Assembly (NCBI GenBank): GCA_024640445.1
Contig: JAHEEZ010000001.1
Location: forward strand, 1 to 35,277
Source of the DNA: Acidobacteriota bacterium
Lineage (GTDB): Bacteria; Acidobacteriota; Blastocatellia; Pyrinomonadales; Pyrinomonadaceae
Length of the DNA stretch: 35,277 nucleotides
Direction of reading: 5' to 3'
Below are positions 16,770 through 25,203 of the stretch, in pieces. The position numbers and the translations under genes are program-made. Each line of letters opens with the position of its first letter. The stretch's first letter is position 1. Under the pieces are notes generated by a model that saw nothing but the letters and a program-made list of their open reading frames with translations, was not told the origin of the DNA and ran no database searches.

Positions 16770-17245
16770 CTACCAAACCCGGAGAAAAGAGATCGCGTTT
16801 CGATCCGGATCCGATGCCCAGGCGGGATTTCCTCGGCCTCTCGGCGCTTGGCGCCGCGGCGGCCGCTCTCCTCTTCTCAATGTTCGGCATGCTCAGACTT
16901 CCGAAGGCGGCAGTACTTACTTCACCTTCGAAGAAGTTCAACGTATCGCTGCCGGACACACTGCCGGAAGGGGAGGCCTTTGTTCCCGAGGGAAGGTCGG
17001 TCGCGGTGTTCAAGGACACCGCCGGAGTTTTCGCTATCTCGACCACCTGCACTCACCTTGGCTGCGTCGTGAAACCGACCACCCAGGGTTTTGAGTGTCC
17101 TTGCCACGGTTCGCGATTCGCCAAGGACGGCGTAGTAACCAAAGGACCCGCGCCGAAGGCATTGCCGTGGCTTAAGATCACCGAAAGCGGAGGCACCTAC
17201 CAGGTCGACGAAGAGGATCAGGTGGCGCCGGGGACGAAGATATGA
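16766..17245 (+). CDS. Rieske [2Fe-2S] protein of a bc-type complex
   Basis: A 159-residue membrane-anchored Rieske protein that takes electrons from quinol bound at cytochrome b. A twin-arginine signal (PRRDFLGLSALG, about 18-29) leads into one uncleaved transmembrane helix (about 24-46). The cluster motifs are CTHLGC and CPCHGS, supplying the usual two Cys and two His ligands plus the disulfide cysteines. Its start codon overlaps the flavoprotein stop, and its stop overlaps the cytochrome b start (both ATGA), so the three are probably translated as a block. The compact size resembles b6f/Bacillus-type Rieske proteins. Confidence 0.95.
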   Translation: MTTKPGEKRSRFDPDPMPRRDFLGLSALGAAAAALLFSMFGMLRLPKAAVLTSPSKKFNVSLPDTLPEGEAFVPEGRSVAVFKDTAGVFAISTTCTHLGCVVKPTTQGFECPCHGSRFAKDGVVTKGPAPKALPWLKITESGGTYQVDEEDQVAPGTKI

Positions 17246-18795
17246 GTTCGGAAGCCGCAAACCCTTCCGCCCTTCGCGGAATATGGGACAACCTGAAGAG
17301 CACTCCGAAGCGAATGTATGGGTCCGCGTTCCGGTCGGGATCTCCCAAGACTGACCGGACCCGTTCTTCGTTTGTGTTCGGCAACGTATTCCTTCACCTC
17401 CATTCAGTCAGGACCCACATATGGAGCCTGAAGTGGAGCACGACAATGGGGCTCGGGATCATGACCACGGCGGCGTTCTTCATTACGCTGGTCACCGGCA
17501 TACTCCTGATGTTCTATTACAAACCGTATCCGGATGTCGCCTATCAGTCGATGAAGGACATACACTTCGTCGTTCCGACGGGCCGGTTCATAAGGAACAT
17601 TCACCGCTGGGCCGCCAATCTCATGGTCGTTGCGGTGATACTCCATATGGCGAGGACGTTCTTTACCGCGTCCTACAGGAAGCCGAGAGAGTTCAACTGG
17701 CTTGTCGGATGGGGACTTCTTGTAACGACGCTCGCTCTGTCGTTCACGGGCTATCTCCTTCCCTGGGACCAGCTTGCATACTGGGCGATCACAATCGGCG
17801 CAAACATCGCACAGTCGCCGAGGGAGATCACCGACGCTCTTGGAATGACCCAGTATCTGGACATTGGCGGGCTGCAAAGGATGATCCTCCTGGGCTCCGA
17901 CGAGGTCGGGGCGGAAGCGCTCATACGCTTCTATCTCCTCCACGTAATGCTGCTTCCGATCGTCCTCTTGCTTCTTATGGCAGTCCATTTCTGGAGGATC
18001 AGAAAGGACGGCGGGATTGCCAGGCCCGACGACGCAGACGAGCTTGTGAGCACCGACCCGAAAGAGAACTACCCCGTCTTCACGGACGATCCCCAGAAGA
18101 CCTATCAACTCGCGGCGGTTGTAAAAGGAACGACTCCGGCGGTAGGAAACGGTCCTGAGCGCACGCTGCCCTCGATGCCCCACCTTTTCTATGCAGAGCT
18201 TGGCGTCCTTATGCTGACGACCTTGATATGCCTTGCGCTGGCTCTCATCTCTGACGCTCCTTTGAAGGAAATAGCGAACCCGATGATTCCGGAGAATCCG
18301 GCGAAGGCCCCCTGGTACTTCCTCGGACTTCAGGAGATCGTCTCGTTCTCGGCGTTCACGGGCGGGATTGGGATTCCCGCGCTCTGCTGGCTGGGACTGG
18401 GACTGATCCCCTTCCTGGACCGGGAGCGGTCAGGCTCCGGCAAGTGGTTCGGAGGGCCGGGGGGATGGACGCTGTTCAAATGGTCTTTGCTTGTCGGTTT
18501 CGGCGCCTCGGTCGGCATCGAGGCGTTTGCAATACACTTTGGCTGGCTAAGGGAGTGGTTCCCTTCAATTCCACAGCTCGCCATAACGTTTATTAATCCG
18601 GGAACGGTACTGACCCTGATCTACGCACTCTTTTCGGTCTGGACCGTACGCCGGTACAACTCCACCAGGGCCGGCGCGGTCGCGCTGTTCACCTGTTTCC
18701 TTTGCGGTTTTGTCGTGCTGACCGTTGTCGGCACTTACTTCCGGGGGCCAAACTGGGAGTTTTACTGGTCGCCGTCGGATTGGCCGGGGCACTAG
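17242..18795 (+). CDS. Cytochrome b of a Rieske/cyt b complex (b6-type spacing)
   Basis: A 517-residue integral membrane protein that holds two b haems and the quinone sites of a bc-type complex. After a soluble N-terminus (1-60) the cytochrome b6-like half has the haem ligand pairs His-x13-His (IHRWAANLM to ILHMARTF) and His-x14-His (LLHVMLLP to AVHFWR); the 13/14 spacing is the b6f pattern, whereas bc1 has 13/13. A hydrophilic linker (about 250-300) joins a subunit IV-like half with the quinol-oxidation motif region PENPAKAPWYFLGLQE, carrying PWY in place of PEWY. Three or four more helices follow. The fused b6 plus subunit IV arrangement resembles the cytochrome b partners of periplasmic Nar operons. 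Confidence 0.93.
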   Translation: MSSEAANPSALRGIWDNLKSTPKRMYGSAFRSGSPKTDRTRSSFVFGNVFLHLHSVRTHIWSLKWSTTMGLGIMTTAAFFITLVTGILLMFYYKPYPDVAYQSMKDIHFVVPTGRFIRNIHRWAANLMVVAVILHMARTFFTASYRKPREFNWLVGWGLLVTTLALSFTGYLLPWDQLAYWAITIGANIAQSPREITDALGMTQYLDIGGLQRMILLGSDEVGAEALIRFYLLHVMLLPIVLLLLMAVHFWRIRKDGGIARPDDADELVSTDPKENYPVFTDDPQKTYQLAAVVKGTTPAVGNGPERTLPSMPHLFYAELGVLMLTTLICLALALISDAPLKEIANPMIPENPAKAPWYFLGLQEIVSFSAFTGGIGIPALCWLGLGLIPFLDRERSGSGKWFGGPGGWTLFKWSLLVGFGASVGIEAFAIHFGWLREWFPSIPQLAITFINPGTVLTLIYALFSVWTVRRYNSTRAGAVALFTCFLCGFVVLTVVGTYFRGPNWEFYWSPSDWPGH

Positions 18796-18798
18796 ATT

Positions 18799-20454
18799 AT
18801 GAAAAAGAATAAGTATCTGCTGCTGTTTTCCAGCATTGGGGTGTTCCTTCTTTTGGTCTACGCCGCGGCTTCCGAGAATTTCTTTAAGGAATGGCAGGCG
18901 ATCCAGGCTGAGGCCAAGTCTTCGGAGGGACCGATCGATGTCCGTCTGCGGCAGATAATCAATCCGTCCCTCAAGACCACTGACCGGTGCGTCTCCTGCC
19001 ATGTCGGAATGGCGCCGGGCGAGACGGTCGTATCCCATCTGCGTGTCGCCGCGCCTCACAAGCCGGTCGTGCATTCGCCCATCGAGATGGGCTGTACGAC
19101 CTGTCATGCCGGTCAGGGCCTCGCTACTGAAAGACTGGACGCTCACGGAGACGTGGATTTCTGGCCGGAACCGATGCTTCCGGCGAAGTACGCCTACGCA
19201 AGTTGCGGGAGGTGCCATACACCTTTGGAAGTGCCGAACACCAAACGGCTAGAGGCGGCAAAGAATACGTTCGAGCGACTGGATTGCTACGCCTGTCACA
19301 GACTCGACGGAAGGGGCGGAACGATCCGTCCGGGCGGCAAAACAGGGATGGAAGGTCCCGACCTGTCCCACACCGGGATCAAGGGATTCAATAAGGAATG
19401 GTACGAAGGCCATCTGGCGAAGAAGCAGGCGGACACGAGCGGGCTATGGGAGAACGCTTTCGCCGAGATCGGAGAAGGTGACCGCGCATTGCTGGATCAG
19501 TTTCTTGGCCTTCAGATGGGTGCCCCGACCCTGATCGCGGCAAAGGCTGAATACAATTCAGTCGGATGCGCCGGATGCCACATAGTCGGGAATTTCGGAG
19601 GCGATACGGGTGTCGATCTCTCGCAGGTCGGGGAAAAGGACCCGAACCGGCTTTCATATATCAACGTCCCGGGGAGCAAGACGTTCCCAAACTGGATCGC
19701 ACAGCACTTCCGGCTTCCCGTTTCCACGGTGGCAGGCTCGCAGATGCCTGCGCTCGGACTGTCGGGAGATCAGATCGACCTTCTGACAATGTATATCCTC
19801 TCGCTGAAGAGAAGAAGCCTTCCTGACATCTGGCTTCCAAAAGACAGGGTCAAAGCGATGAGATTTGGCGCCCGCGAGTTCACGACGGATGGCGAGACCA
19901 TCTATACGGCGGTCTGTTCCGGCTGTCACGGTGCCGGCGGCAACGGAATGAGGTACCCGGGCCTGCCTCCATATCCCTCGATCACGAACCGCGATTTCCT
20001 CGAGCTCGCATCCGACGAATTCGTCTTTCAAACGATAAAACAAGGCAGGCCGGGCAGGCCGATGCTTCCCTGGGGCGTCCGGCAGAACGGATTCAGCGAT
20101 GAAGAGATCCGCTCGGTCGTGACCTATATTCGGGCGCTCGGCGGCATTGACGCCGTTCCCGACGAAAAGCCGGCCCGATGGGCGGGAGGCGATGGAAAAC
20201 TGGGATCCAGGCTTTTCGCCGCCAACTGCGCCGGCTGCCATGGTGCGATGGGCGGCGGAGGCGAGGGACCCGCTTTGAGCAACAAGAACCTGCTCGCCAG
20301 CGCCACTGACACGTTCCTGTACGAAACGATAAGCAAAGGCAGGCGCGGAACGGTGATGAAAGGCTTCACGGAACCGTCTCCTGTCCGAAAGTCGCTTACC
20401 GGGTACGAGATCGAATCGATCGTCACATATCTGCGTTCGATGAACGCGAAGTAG
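18799..20454 (+). CDS. Heptahaem cytochrome c, membrane-anchored
   Basis: A 551-residue periplasmic cytochrome with an N-terminal anchor (about 6-24) and seven CxxCH haem sites: CVSCH (64-68), CTTCH (99-103), CGRCH (136-140), CYACH (163-167), CAGCH (257-261), CSGCH (373-377) and CAGCH (477-481). The first four are closely spaced, as in a multihaem domain. The last three head separate class I cytochrome c domains with distal Met candidates (SQMPALG, RPMLPWG, GTVMKGF). It lies three bases after cytochrome b, so it probably replaces cytochrome c1 in the complex and delivers electrons to, or takes them from, the molybdoenzyme encoded next. I know no named subfamily with exactly this architecture. 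Confidence 0.92.
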   Translation: MKKNKYLLLFSSIGVFLLLVYAAASENFFKEWQAIQAEAKSSEGPIDVRLRQIINPSLKTTDRCVSCHVGMAPGETVVSHLRVAAPHKPVVHSPIEMGCTTCHAGQGLATERLDAHGDVDFWPEPMLPAKYAYASCGRCHTPLEVPNTKRLEAAKNTFERLDCYACHRLDGRGGTIRPGGKTGMEGPDLSHTGIKGFNKEWYEGHLAKKQADTSGLWENAFAEIGEGDRALLDQFLGLQMGAPTLIAAKAEYNSVGCAGCHIVGNFGGDTGVDLSQVGEKDPNRLSYINVPGSKTFPNWIAQHFRLPVSTVAGSQMPALGLSGDQIDLLTMYILSLKRRSLPDIWLPKDRVKAMRFGAREFTTDGETIYTAVCSGCHGAGGNGMRYPGLPPYPSITNRDFLELASDEFVFQTIKQGRPGRPMLPWGVRQNGFSDEEIRSVVTYIRALGGIDAVPDEKPARWAGGDGKLGSRLFAANCAGCHGAMGGGGEGPALSNKNLLASATDTFLYETISKGRRGTVMKGFTEPSPVRKSLTGYEIESIVTYLRSMNAK

Positions 20455-20498
20455 AAATCCCGCGGAGGGCCGCGGAGCCGTATGAACGGGGCTAAATT

Positions 20499-23400
20499 AT
20501 GAAGAACGAACTTTCAAGACGTGAATTCCTCGCCAGGATCTCGGCTGCGGGATTCGGTGCTTTCGTGCTGTCCTCGACAAATGCCTGGGGCCTGGACAAC
20601 GTTACGAACCCGCTTGCGGTTTATCCGAACCGGGACTGGGAAAAGGTGTACAGGGACCTTTGGAATTACGACTCGAAGTACACATTCAGCTGTGCGCCGA
20701 ACGACACACACAACTGCCTGCTGAACGCTTACGTTCGACAGGGGGTCGTGACGAGGATCGGACCGACAATGCGTTACGGCGAGGCGACCGACCTTCTCGG
20801 AAACCAGGCGACCCACCGCTGGGACCCGCGTGTGTGCCAAAAGGGGCTCGCTCTGACCCGAAGATTCTACGGCGACCGGCGCGTCAACCAGTGCATGGTA
20901 CGCGCGGGGTTCAAACGCTGGCACGACGACGGGTTCCCCCGCGGAAGCAATGGCAAACCGGACCCTGATTATTTCCAAAGGGCACGGGACGAGTGGGTCA
21001 GGGTTTCCCACGACGAGGCGGCCGCAATCGTGGCGGCGGCACTGAAGAACATTGCCGAAACATACTCGGGGGAAGAAGGGATTCGCCGGCTGAAAGAGCA
21101 GGAGTACGACCCCGCGACCATCGAGACGATGGGGGGAGTCGGCACCCAGGTGATGAAGTTCAGGGGCGGGATGCCGCTGCTTGGGATGACGAGGGTGTTC
21201 GGAATGTACCGGATGGCCAATGCAATGGCGCTTTTGGACGCAGCGGTCAGGAAGGTCGGTCCAGACAAGGCTTTGGGCGGACGCGGCTTCGACAATTATT
21301 CATGGCATACCGACCTGCCCCCGGGCCACCCGATGGTCACGGGTCAGCAAACCGTTGAGTTCGACCTGAACTCCGTCGAACACGCGAAGACGGTGGTGGT
21401 ATGGGGAATGAACTGGATAACCACCAAGATGCCCGATGCCCACTGGCTGACCGAAGCAAGATTGAAAGGTACGAGGATCGTCGTGATCGCCTGCGAATAC
21501 TCGGCAACGGCGACAAAGGCGGACGACGTTGTAGTCGTCAGGCCGGGCACAACACCGGCTCTCGCGCTAGGGTTCTCAAATGTCATCCTCCGCGAAAAGC
21601 TTTATGACGAAGAGTTCATAAAACAGTGGACAGATATGCCTATCCTCGTCCGGATGGACGATCTGACCTACCTGAGGGCAAAGGACGTCTTCGGCGGCGA
21701 TCTGGCGGCAATGAAGACAACCACGGTCTTAAAAGAGGGGCAGCAGCCACTTCCTCCCGCGAAACAGGATTCCAACAACATCGTGCCCGAGAAACTGCGT
21801 ATGGAGTGGGGCGATTACCTCTGGTGGGACACGGAAAGCGATTCGCCGAAACCGCTGAACCGCGATGATGTCGGCAAGAATTCGACGATCGGGGACGCGA
21901 AACTCGAGGGCGCGGTAAACGTGAAGCTTGCGAACGGAAAGACCGTCCGCTGCAGGCCGGTGTTCGACCTGGTCAAAGAATATGCCGCCCATTTCGACCC
22001 GAAAACGACCGAAGAGCTGACCTGGGCGCCCGCAAAGGCGATCGAGGAACTCGCGAGGTTGTTTGCAAAAGACCCGGGGACGACGCTGTTCGCCATCGGA
22101 ATGGGACCCAACCAGTTCTTCAACAACGACAACAAGGACCGCGACATATTTCTGCTTGCCTCGCTCACGGGAAACATGGGCAAGATAGGCGGCAACGTCG
22201 GCTCTTACGCGGGCAATTACAGGGTCTCCCTGTTCAACGGCGCGCCTCAGTACATTAACGAGAATCCGTTCGATATTGAGCTTGATCCGGCAAAGCCGGC
22301 AAGGCCGAAACAGTACTGGAAGGCGGAGTCCGCTCACTTCTATAACCACGAGGACCATCCGCTCAGGGTCGGCAAGAAGCTTCTCACCGGAAAGACGCAC
22401 ATGCCGACGCCGACCAAATCGCTGTGGTTCGCGAATGCGAACTCTATTCTCGGCAACGTCAAATGGCATTACAACACCGTGGTAAACGTTCTGCCGAAGA
22501 TCGAGATGATCGCCGTCCAGGAATGGTGGTGGTCTACCTCGTGCGAATGGGCAGACGTCGTTTTCGGCGTTGATTCGTGGGGCGAGCTCAAGCATCCAGA
22601 CATGACGGCGTCGGTTACGAACCCGTTCCTCATACTGTTTCCGCGGACGCCGATCGAACGAATATTCAATACCGTGGGAGACATCGACGTATTCGCGCTC
22701 GTTTCCTCCAAGCTCGGCAAACTGACCGGCGACAAGCGGTTCGAGGACTACTGGAAGTTCGTCAGGGAGGACAAGACGGATGTCTACCTTCAAAGGATCC
22801 TTGACCAATCGACGAACACGAAGGGATACAGTTTCAAGGACCTCCACGACAAGGCGCTTGAAGGCGTTCCCGCGCTGATGAACAGCAGGACAACGCCGAA
22901 ATCGGTCGGCTATGACCAGATCACGGACTCAACGCCCTGGTATACGAAGAGCGGGCGCCTGGAATTCTACAGGGAAGAACCGGAGTTCATCGAAGCGGGA
23001 GAGAACCTGCCCGTCCACAGGGAACCGGTCGACTCAACCTTCCTGGAACCGAACATCATCATCGCACCGAAACACGAGGCCCTGCGGCCCTCCGGACCGG
23101 AGGCCTACGGGGTGGCGCGCGACGACCTGACCTGCGACACGAGATGCGGCAGAAATGTCGTGATGACCTGGCCGGAGGCAAAGGCCACCCAGCATCCGAG
23201 GATAAAGGAAGGCTACAAGTTCATTTTCCACACTCCGAAATACAGGCACGGAGCGCATACGACACCGATCGACACCGATATGGTGGCGGTGCTGTTCGGT
23301 CCCTTCGGAGACATCTACCGCCACGACAAGCGGAGTCCTTTCGTCGCTGAAGGATATGTGGATATGAATCCGGCTGATGCCCAGGAACTTGAGATCGCCG

Positions 23401-23939
23401 ACGGCGATTATGTCTGGATCGACGGCGATCCCGAGGACAGGCCGTTCCGTGGATGGCAGACGAACAGCAAGGATTACGAGTTCGCCCGCCTGCTGTGCAG
23501 AGCGCGCTACTATCCCGGAACTCCGAGGGGGGTCACCAGGATGTGGTTCAACATGTACGCGGCCACACCTGGCTCTCAGCAGGGTCAGAAAGAACGTGAG
23601 GACGGACTCGCGAAGAATCCCCGAACCGGATACCAGGCGATGTTCAGGTCCGGTTCCCATCAGTCGGCCACAAGGGGATGGCTCAAGCCCACATGGATGA
23701 CCGATTCACTCGTTCGCAAGGGGATCTTCGGACAGTCGATAGGAAAAGGGTTCCTGCCTGACGTTCACTGTCCGACAGGCGCGCCCCGCGAAGCGATCGT
23801 CAAGATCACAAGGGCGGAGGCCGGGGGTATCGGCGGCGAAGGTCTTTGGAGACCGGTGAAGCTTGGAATCAGGCCCAGAGCGGAATCGGAAGAAATGAAG
23901 AAGTACCTTGAGGGCGGCTATTTGGCCAAGGAAGCGTAA
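20499..23939 (+). CDS. NxrA/NarG-like molybdopterin oxidoreductase, catalytic subunit
   Basis: A 1146-residue type II DMSO-reductase-family enzyme carrying the Mo-bisPGD cofactor. A twin-arginine signal (SRREFLARISAAGFG) indicates export to the periplasm. The first Fe-S site reads Cys65-x3-Asp69-x3-Cys73-x39-Cys113; E. coli NarG has His-x3-Cys-x3-Cys-x34-Cys. Asp272 in TDLPPGHP aligns with the NarG molybdenum ligand Asp222, and the following WGMNWITTKMPDAHW block is NarG-like. Cytoplasmic NarG is about 1220-1250 residues; this length and the Asp-containing motif fit periplasmic NxrA of Nitrospira/anammox type and relatives. Nitrate reduction or nitrite oxidation is likeliest; chlorate, perchlorate or selenate are alternatives. 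It lies 44 bp after the cytochrome c gene. Confidence 0.9.
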   Translation: MKNELSRREFLARISAAGFGAFVLSSTNAWGLDNVTNPLAVYPNRDWEKVYRDLWNYDSKYTFSCAPNDTHNCLLNAYVRQGVVTRIGPTMRYGEATDLLGNQATHRWDPRVCQKGLALTRRFYGDRRVNQCMVRAGFKRWHDDGFPRGSNGKPDPDYFQRARDEWVRVSHDEAAAIVAAALKNIAETYSGEEGIRRLKEQEYDPATIETMGGVGTQVMKFRGGMPLLGMTRVFGMYRMANAMALLDAAVRKVGPDKALGGRGFDNYSWHTDLPPGHPMVTGQQTVEFDLNSVEHAKTVVVWGMNWITTKMPDAHWLTEARLKGTRIVVIACEYSATATKADDVVVVRPGTTPALALGFSNVILREKLYDEEFIKQWTDMPILVRMDDLTYLRAKDVFGGDLAAMKTTTVLKEGQQPLPPAKQDSNNIVPEKLRMEWGDYLWWDTESDSPKPLNRDDVGKNSTIGDAKLEGAVNVKLANGKTVRCRPVFDLVKEYAAHFDPKTTEELTWAPAKAIEELARLFAKDPGTTLFAIGMGPNQFFNNDNKDRDIFLLASLTGNMGKIGGNVGSYAGNYRVSLFNGAPQYINENPFDIELDPAKPARPKQYWKAESAHFYNHEDHPLRVGKKLLTGKTHMPTPTKSLWFANANSILGNVKWHYNTVVNVLPKIEMIAVQEWWWSTSCEWADVVFGVDSWGELKHPDMTASVTNPFLILFPRTPIERIFNTVGDIDVFALVSSKLGKLTGDKRFEDYWKFVREDKTDVYLQRILDQSTNTKGYSFKDLHDKALEGVPALMNSRTTPKSVGYDQITDSTPWYTKSGRLEFYREEPEFIEAGENLPVHREPVDSTFLEPNIIIAPKHEALRPSGPEAYGVARDDLTCDTRCGRNVVMTWPEAKATQHPRIKEGYKFIFHTPKYRHGAHTTPIDTDMVAVLFGPFGDIYRHDKRSPFVAEGYVDMNPADAQELEIADGDYVWIDGDPEDRPFRGWQTNSKDYEFARLLCRARYYPGTPRGVTRMWFNMYAATPGSQQGQKEREDGLAKNPRTGYQAMFRSGSHQSATRGWLKPTWMTDSLVRKGIFGQSIGKGFLPDVHCPTGAPREAIVKITRAEAGGIGGEGLWRPVKLGIRPRAESEEMKKYLEGGYLAKEA

Positions 23940-24040
23940 ATGGCGCTGTGACGTCATCGACGAACTTTTTCACATAGTGCGGCGAACGGTCCAGGGTGAG
24001 CCGGAAGCGCAAATTCAACTTACCACCCGGAGAAAAAGAT

Positions 24041-25186
24041 ATGGCACGCGTAAACAACTGGCAATTGGGAAGAGAGATGTCCTACTGGTATCCGGAGAGC
24101 CGTCCTGACAAACAGTTCGCGGCGGTTTTCGACATCAACAAATGCATAGCCTGCCAGACCTGTACGCTGGCCTGCAAAACGACATGGACATCCGGCAAAG
24201 GCCAGGAGTACATGCTCTGGAACAATGTTGAAACAAAACCATACGGTTTTTATCCGCTCGGCTGGGACTTGAAGCTTCTTGAGATGCTTGACGGTCAGAA
24301 ATGGGACCAGAGCGGCGAAAAGCCCGTGTACGGCGGAAGCACGATCTTCGAGTCGGCTCCGGCCGGCGAAAGAGTGCTGGGCTGGCGTCCCGAGGAAGAG
24401 GATTATGCCTACCCGAACGTCGGAGAGGACGACTGCGCGGGACAGATCGACGGCGGCACGAGTTTTCAGATGCCCCACATGGCATGGTTTTACTACCTTG
24501 CGCGGATCTGCAACCACTGCACGTATCCGGCCTGTCTCGCAGCGTGTCCGCGGGGATCGATCTACAAACGGCCGGAAGACGGAATTGTACTTGTAGATCA
24601 GGGCCGGTGCCGCGGTTACCAGGAGTGCGTCCGGGGCTGCCCCTACAAGAAGGTCTTCTTCAACCCGATGAGCGGCACCTCTGAGAAGTGCATAGCGTGC
24701 TACCCGAAGATGGAACAGGGCCTTCAGCCGCAGTGTTTCGTGAACTGCATCGGAAAGATCAGGATGGCGGGCTGGATATCCAAGCCTGAGGAGGCACGCG
24801 AAGACAATCCTATAGATTATCTCGTCCACGTGCGCAAGATCGCCCTTCCGCTATTTCCCCAATTCGGACTGGAGCCGAACGTTTACTACATTCCCCCGAT
24901 CCACGTCCCGACATCGTTCACACGGCAGATGTTCGGACCGGGCGTCGACGACGCTATCGCTGCGTACAAGAAGGCGATGAGTGAGGGAGACGATGACCTG
25001 GCGGGTCTGCTTGGATTATTCGGCTCGACCGAAGAGGTTATGTCGCGGTGGACAAGGAACGGTGAGACCATAACCGGTTTTAACGACAAGGGTGAGGAGG
25101 CCGTCCGCGTGCCGCTGAGAGAGCCGGTGAACATAAGGCCGGCGTACGACAAGCTCTACCAGATCACCCGTGTCAATTGCCCGTAA
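24041..25186 (+). CDS. NarH/NxrB-like four-cluster iron-sulfur subunit
   Basis: A 381-residue electron-transfer subunit linking the catalytic subunit to the haem subunit. The cysteine groups are C35-C38-C41-C45, C157-C160-C165-C169, C190-Tyr193-C196-C200 and C217-C220-C232-C236. Tyr193 stands where a fourth Cys would be (Trp in E. coli NarH), consistent with one [3Fe-4S] and three [4Fe-4S] clusters. No signal peptide is present; it would be co-exported with the Tat-bearing partner. The ATG at 24041 was chosen because GGAG precedes it (24030-24033); an in-frame GTG at 23996 is poorly supported. A 101-bp gap from the catalytic gene is the widest inside the operon. Confidence 0.95.
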   Translation: MARVNNWQLGREMSYWYPESRPDKQFAAVFDINKCIACQTCTLACKTTWTSGKGQEYMLWNNVETKPYGFYPLGWDLKLLEMLDGQKWDQSGEKPVYGGSTIFESAPAGERVLGWRPEEEDYAYPNVGEDDCAGQIDGGTSFQMPHMAWFYYLARICNHCTYPACLAACPRGSIYKRPEDGIVLVDQGRCRGYQECVRGCPYKKVFFNPMSGTSEKCIACYPKMEQGLQPQCFVNCIGKIRMAGWISKPEEAREDNPIDYLVHVRKIALPLFPQFGLEPNVYYIPPIHVPTSFTRQMFGPGVDDAIAAYKKAMSEGDDDLAGLLGLFGSTEEVMSRWTRNGETITGFNDKGEEAVRVPLREPVNIRPAYDKLYQITRVNCP

Positions 25187-25203
25187 CAGCGAGGGAGTTT
25201 GAA

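Noticed and set aside
17404..18183. 259-codon - strand open frame opposite cytochrome b
   Set aside because: It is the complement of conserved transmembrane and haem-ligand sequence, with no protein-family features of its own.
21729..22847. 372-codon - strand open frame inside the catalytic subunit gene
   Set aside because: It is antisense to conserved molybdoenzyme sequence, rich in Arg and Val as expected of a shadow frame, with no recognisable motif.
23996..24040. Upstream GTG start for the Fe-S subunit
   Set aside because: It adds 15 residues unlike NarH/NxrB N-termini and lacks a ribosome binding site, whereas the ATG at 24041 has one.
20499..25186. Classical cytoplasmic NarGHI nitrate reductase
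   Set aside because: The catalytic subunit has a twin-arginine signal and a Cys/Asp Fe-S motif, and there is no NarI gene; Rieske/cytochrome b and a lipoprotein gamma subunit are present instead.
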